DNA of 64,000 nt, from positions 1 to 64,000 of the forward strand of contig NZ_ALJL01000022.1 of NCBI RefSeq assembly GCF_000287675.1, in the 5' to 3' direction. How positions within the stretch are numbered: the stretch's first letter is position 1; each line of letters starts with the position of its first letter. Below, piece after piece: positions 61,216 to 64,000 of this stretch. The position numbers were made by a program, and so were the translations under genes. The notes under the pieces are model-generated. The model saw only the letters and a list, made by a program, of their open reading frames with translations. It ran no database searches and was not told the DNA's origin. Source of the DNA: Lachnoanaerobaculum sp. ICM7. GTDB taxonomy: Bacteria; Bacillota; Clostridia; Lachnospirales; Lachnospiraceae.

Positions 61216-62425
61216 GAGTATATACAGAAATGATTTTCCGCTTTTAGCATCCGATGATGTTATATATATGGACAATGCGGCTACATCACAAAGACCGCAG
61301 GTAGTGTTGGATGCGATGAATGATTTTTATAAGCATCACAATGCAAATCCTTTAAGAGGAGTTTATAAACTCAGTGTGGAAGCTACGCAGGACTATGAGA
61401 ATGCCAGAAGCAAAGTGGCGAAGTTTATAGGTGCAGCAGGAAGTGAAGAGATAATCTTTACCAGAAATGCATCAGAGAGTTTAAACCTTGTGGCATACAG
61501 CTACGGTCTAAACAATATAAAGGCCGGTGATGAGATAGTTGTAAGTATACTTGAGCATCATTCAAATATGCTTCCATGGCAGATGGTGGCAAGAGCTACA
61601 GGAGCTAAACTTGTATTCCTTGATTGTGAGGAAGACGGAGAGATTACAAAGGCTGAGATAGACTCTAAAATAAATGAAAATACAAAACTGGTAGCTTGTA
61701 CACAGATATCAAATGTACTTGGAATACCTACACCTATAGAGTATATCATTGAAAAAGCTCATAGTGTGGGAGCTGTAGTTGTTGTTGACGGTGCACAGAG
61801 CATACCTCATAAGAAAATAGATGTAAGAGAACTGGATGCGGACTTTTTTGCATTCTCAGGTCATAAGCTTTGCGGACCAATGGGTATCGGTGTACTCTAC
61901 GGTAAGAAGGCATTACTTGATTCCATGCCTCCATTCCTTAGCGGTGGAGAGATGATAGAGTATGTTACCAAAGAAAAAGCTACATTTGCGCCACTACCTC
62001 ATAAGTTTGAGGCCGGTACAGTAAATGCAGAGGGTGCAGTTGGACTTGCGGCAGCTATCGACTATATAGAGAGCATAGGATATGAGAAGATAGAGAGTAT
62101 CGAAAGAGAGCTGAGTGAGTATGCTATGGAGGTTCTTTCAAAGAACAAGTATGTCAGAATACTTGGTTCAAAAGATCCTGCTAAGCATAGCGGTATAATT
62201 AACTTTATACTGGAGGGAGTGCATCCGCATGATGTATCAACGATACTTGATTCAAAGGGTATTGCGGTAAGAGCCGGACATCACTGTGCACAGCCGCTTT
62301 TACAACATTTAAAAATAAATTCAACCACAAGAGCAAGTCTTTCTTTCTATAACACAAAGGAAGAGATAGATGCACTCGCAGCAGCTCTATTAGATATAAG
62401 AAAGGAGATGGGATACGATGAGTGA
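61208..62425 (+). CDS. sufS: Cysteine desulfurase SufS
   Basis: The 405-residue class II PLP desulfurase passes sulfur to SufU. The PLP lysine lies in FSGHKLCGPMGIGVLYG near residue 220, and the catalytic cysteine in RAGHHCAQPLL near residue 360. I chose ATG 61208 because GGAGG lies upstream; the longer frame starts inside sufD. It overlaps sufU by 8 bases. It works only for the Suf operon, while the desulfurase at 41133 pairs with ThiI. Confidence 0.96.
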   Translation: MSKSIYRNDFPLLASDDVIYMDNAATSQRPQVVLDAMNDFYKHHNANPLRGVYKLSVEATQDYENARSKVAKFIGAAGSEEIIFTRNASESLNLVAYSYGLNNIKAGDEIVVSILEHHSNMLPWQMVARATGAKLVFLDCEEDGEITKAEIDSKINENTKLVACTQISNVLGIPTPIEYIIEKAHSVGAVVVVDGAQSIPHKKIDVRELDADFFAFSGHKLCGPMGIGVLYGKKALLDSMPPFLSGGEMIEYVTKEKATFAPLPHKFEAGTVNAEGAVGLAAAIDYIESIGYEKIESIERELSEYAMEVLSKNKYVRILGSKDPAKHSGIINFILEGVHPHDVSTILDSKGIAVRAGHHCAQPLLQHLKINSTTRASLSFYNTKEEIDALAAALLDIRKEMGYDE

Positions 62426-62843
62426 GAACAGAGCCTTTTATAATGAGATTCTGACAGAGCATAATTTAAGACCTTATCATAAACATGATCTTGCAGATGC
62501 CAATCTTATACTGGACGGTGTCAATCCAAGCTGTGGCGATCATATCACTTTAAAGCTTAAAGTAAATGATGAAGGCATCATAGAAGACGGTGCTTTTGTA
62601 GGAGACGGATGTGCCATATCACAGGCTTCAGCAGATATAATGCTTGATATGGTAATAGGTCTTGAAAAGGATGAAGCTATCAGACTCTCAGATATGTTCT
62701 TCCGTATGATAAAGGGAGAAGCGAGCGAGGAAGAGATAGAGGAACTTGATGAGGCTGGAGCCCTTAGAGATATCTCCCATATGCCTGCACGAGTAAAATG
62801 TGCAGTGCTTGGCTGGCATACAATGGAAGAGTTGTTGAAATAA
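62418..62843 (+). CDS. sufU: Sulfur carrier SufU
   Basis: The 141-residue zinc protein accepts persulfide sulfur from SufS. The metal-binding and acceptor cysteines lie in NPSCGD (about 39), GDGCAISQAS (about 66) and RVKCAVLGW (about 128). It is the SufU rather than IscU type from the region between the second and third cysteines. It ends the suf operon and is followed by a terminator. Confidence 0.96.
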   Translation: MSENRAFYNEILTEHNLRPYHKHDLADANLILDGVNPSCGDHITLKLKVNDEGIIEDGAFVGDGCAISQASADIMLDMVIGLEKDEAIRLSDMFFRMIKGEASEEEIEELDEAGALRDISHMPARVKCAVLGWHTMEELLK

Positions 62844-62856
62844 TAAATAATAAATG

Positions 62857-62886
62857 AAAACAGGGATGAAAGTCCCTGTTTTTTGT
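62857..62886 (+). terminator. Terminator of sufCBDSU
   Basis: AACAGGGA (62859-62866) and TCCCTGTT (62873-62880) form a perfect stem, followed by T6. Confidence 0.9.
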
Positions 62887-62961
62887 ATGGAAAAAGATAT
62901 AGGTAAGGGGAGATCTATAGTTATAAAAAGAGTAAAATAAAATTATAATAAGTATTTCGGG

Positions 62962-62989
62962 TTTACATAATTTATATAAAAAGTATAAT
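62962..62989 (+). promoter_or_regulatory. Likely promoter of the terminal lipoprotein gene
   Basis: TTTACA (62962-62967) and a perfect TATAAT (62984-62989) are 16 bases apart, about 70 bases before the ATG. Confidence 0.6.
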
Positions 62990-63060
62990 AAAGTTAGATG
63001 TAAGAAAGGGTATTTAAGCTAAGATTATTTGATTAGAAGTTGATAATAGGAGGAGAAGTA

Positions 63061-64000
63061 ATGAAAAGAAGTATATTTTATATAGCAGGTTTAATGTTAG
63101 CTATTTTATGCGGTTGCCAAAATAAAAATAATAAATTTGCATATGAAGTTGATAAAAAATATATAGAGTACAGTTCTTTGGTAGAGGATAATTCCGGTAG
63201 TTATGATGAACTGAGTACCGAAATGACAGATAGTGAAATAAATGAAATGAAAAGATTGGGATTTTCGCCACAGGAGTTATCGGACACATATACTTCTTTG
63301 AAAGAATGTAATGAAGAGGAATTCATTATAGAACTTGCAAACAAGAATTTTGATAAGGTATTTTTAAAAACCCCCAAAGAGAAAGCGACCAAAGAATTTA
63401 TAGCAGAATATATTTTAAGAGTAAGTATGGAGGATGAGAGTGATAATCTTGAGAAGCTATTAAACTCTATGATAAAGCCGGTTGAAAATCCTTCAAGTTA
63501 TCCTGTATATCAGGGTATATACACTTTGAGCAGCAAGCGGGCAAGGGAGTATATAAACATATTGTACAGCGAAACTACAGAACTATTACAAAAGAATAGT
63601 GTTGTACTACTATATGGAGATGTTGGTGATGAGAATAATTATAATTATCTTGTAAGGCGGAGTAATAATTTGCTGGGGTTGGCCACATTATTTGGAAGCA
63701 TAAAATATTTGATAGATGATGTATACAAGGATTTACCTGATAAGTCATATATACAATTTACTCAATTATATATAAGTGAGTTGTATTATGATACACATTT
63801 AAATGAATCTTATTATCACCTAAATTATGAAAAACAGATGGTTGGGGCAAATAATAGAGGTGTAGTTCTGTCACCTAAAAAGGAGAGTTATAGTGAAGTT
63901 ATTACAACAGATATATTTAGGAGAAGAGGTAATATAGACCTTGAAATTTTCTTGGAAAATTATAAAAAAGAAAAAAATTCAAATGAGAATATACTAAATG
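63061..64000 (+). CDS. Lipoprotein of unknown function, 3' end outside window
   Basis: An open frame of 313 codons from ATG 63061 runs past the right edge. It has a signal peptide (KRSIFYIAGLMLAIL) with lipobox LCGC, so Cys19 should be lipidated. The mature part is acidic and helical, rich in Glu, Asp, Asn and Tyr, with no enzyme motif I recognise. An AGGAGGAG site lies upstream. A SigA-like promoter precedes it. It sits outside the suf operon. The function is unknown. Confidence 0.75.
   Translation, partial: MKRSIFYIAGLMLAILCGCQNKNNKFAYEVDKKYIEYSSLVEDNSGSYDELSTEMTDSEINEMKRLGFSPQELSDTYTSLKECNEEEFIIELANKNFDKVFLKTPKEKATKEFIAEYILRVSMEDESDNLEKLLNSMIKPVENPSSYPVYQGIYTLSSKRAREYINILYSETTELLQKNSVVLLYGDVGDENNYNYLVRRSNNLLGLATLFGSIKYLIDDVYKDLPDKSYIQFTQLYISELYYDTHLNESYYHLNYEKQMVGANNRGVVLSPKKESYSEVITTDIFRRRGNIDLEIFLENYKKEKNSNENILN

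Overview
The window is AT-rich DNA from a low-GC Gram-positive anaerobe, most likely a Lachnospiraceae member (Clostridia). Supporting signs are strong GGAGG-type ribosome sites, TTG/GTG starts, a T-box leader, acetate formation by Pta-AckA, a SufCBDSU iron-sulfur operon, diadenylate cyclase CdaA with CdaR, an IreB-RuvX-DUF1292-MltG-TrmR-U32 gene string like that of other Firmicutes, and a clostridial YtrA-type ABC operon. The genus cannot be fixed from sequence alone. No rRNA, tRNA or CRISPR array was found.

Layout. 1-6.7 kb is accessory: the 3' end of an IS1182-like transposase gene, a DEDDh exonuclease gene, then three overlapping genes (TerB-domain protein, BrxD-like ATPase, BrxHI/Lhr-like helicase) matching the Shango anti-phage architecture. 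6.7-12.8 kb holds a HAD phosphatase with an MFS transporter, a family 2 glycosyltransferase and rfbFGH, which make a CDP-linked 3,6-dideoxyhexose precursor for surface glycans. 12.9-21.1 kb is one long plus-strand run: two unknown membrane proteins, CdaA, CdaR, HPr, enzyme I, a Wzy-like polymerase and a MATE exporter. 21.2-24.2 kb is a tryptophan-type T-box leader followed by a trpXYZ-like ABC importer. 24.3-29.3 kb (minus) has PBP1A and TypA. 29.4-33.2 kb is an autoregulated GntR/ABC operon. 33.3-36.4 kb has gntR-kduI-kduD (minus) divergent from a YesL-like gene, with three copies of a GntR-type operator. 36.5-39.1 kb has pta, ackA and rpmF.

39.2-39.4 kb is an unexplained imperfect-palindromic element with terminal inverted repeats, resembling a MITE. 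39.4-45.3 kb carries RNA-modification genes (prmA, rsmE, nifZ-like desulfurase, thiI, mtaB) and a minus-strand HPr-like gene without the phosphorylatable histidine. 45.3-56.3 kb is housekeeping: ireB, ruvX, DUF1292, RNase J, a short MltG-like protein, trmR, U32 peptidase, YdcF, an M16C peptidase, era and recO. 56.3-62.9 kb has glutamate dehydrogenase and sufCBDSU. A lipoprotein gene runs off the right edge.

The most interesting elements are the Shango-like operon with its extra N-terminal domain and nearby exonuclease, the palindromic element upstream of prmA, the GntR gene whose N-terminus is interrupted at a G7 tract, the c-di-AMP/PTS gene string, and several promoter-embedded palindromes. 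All functional statements rest on motifs and recognised family resemblance read by eye; no database search was run.
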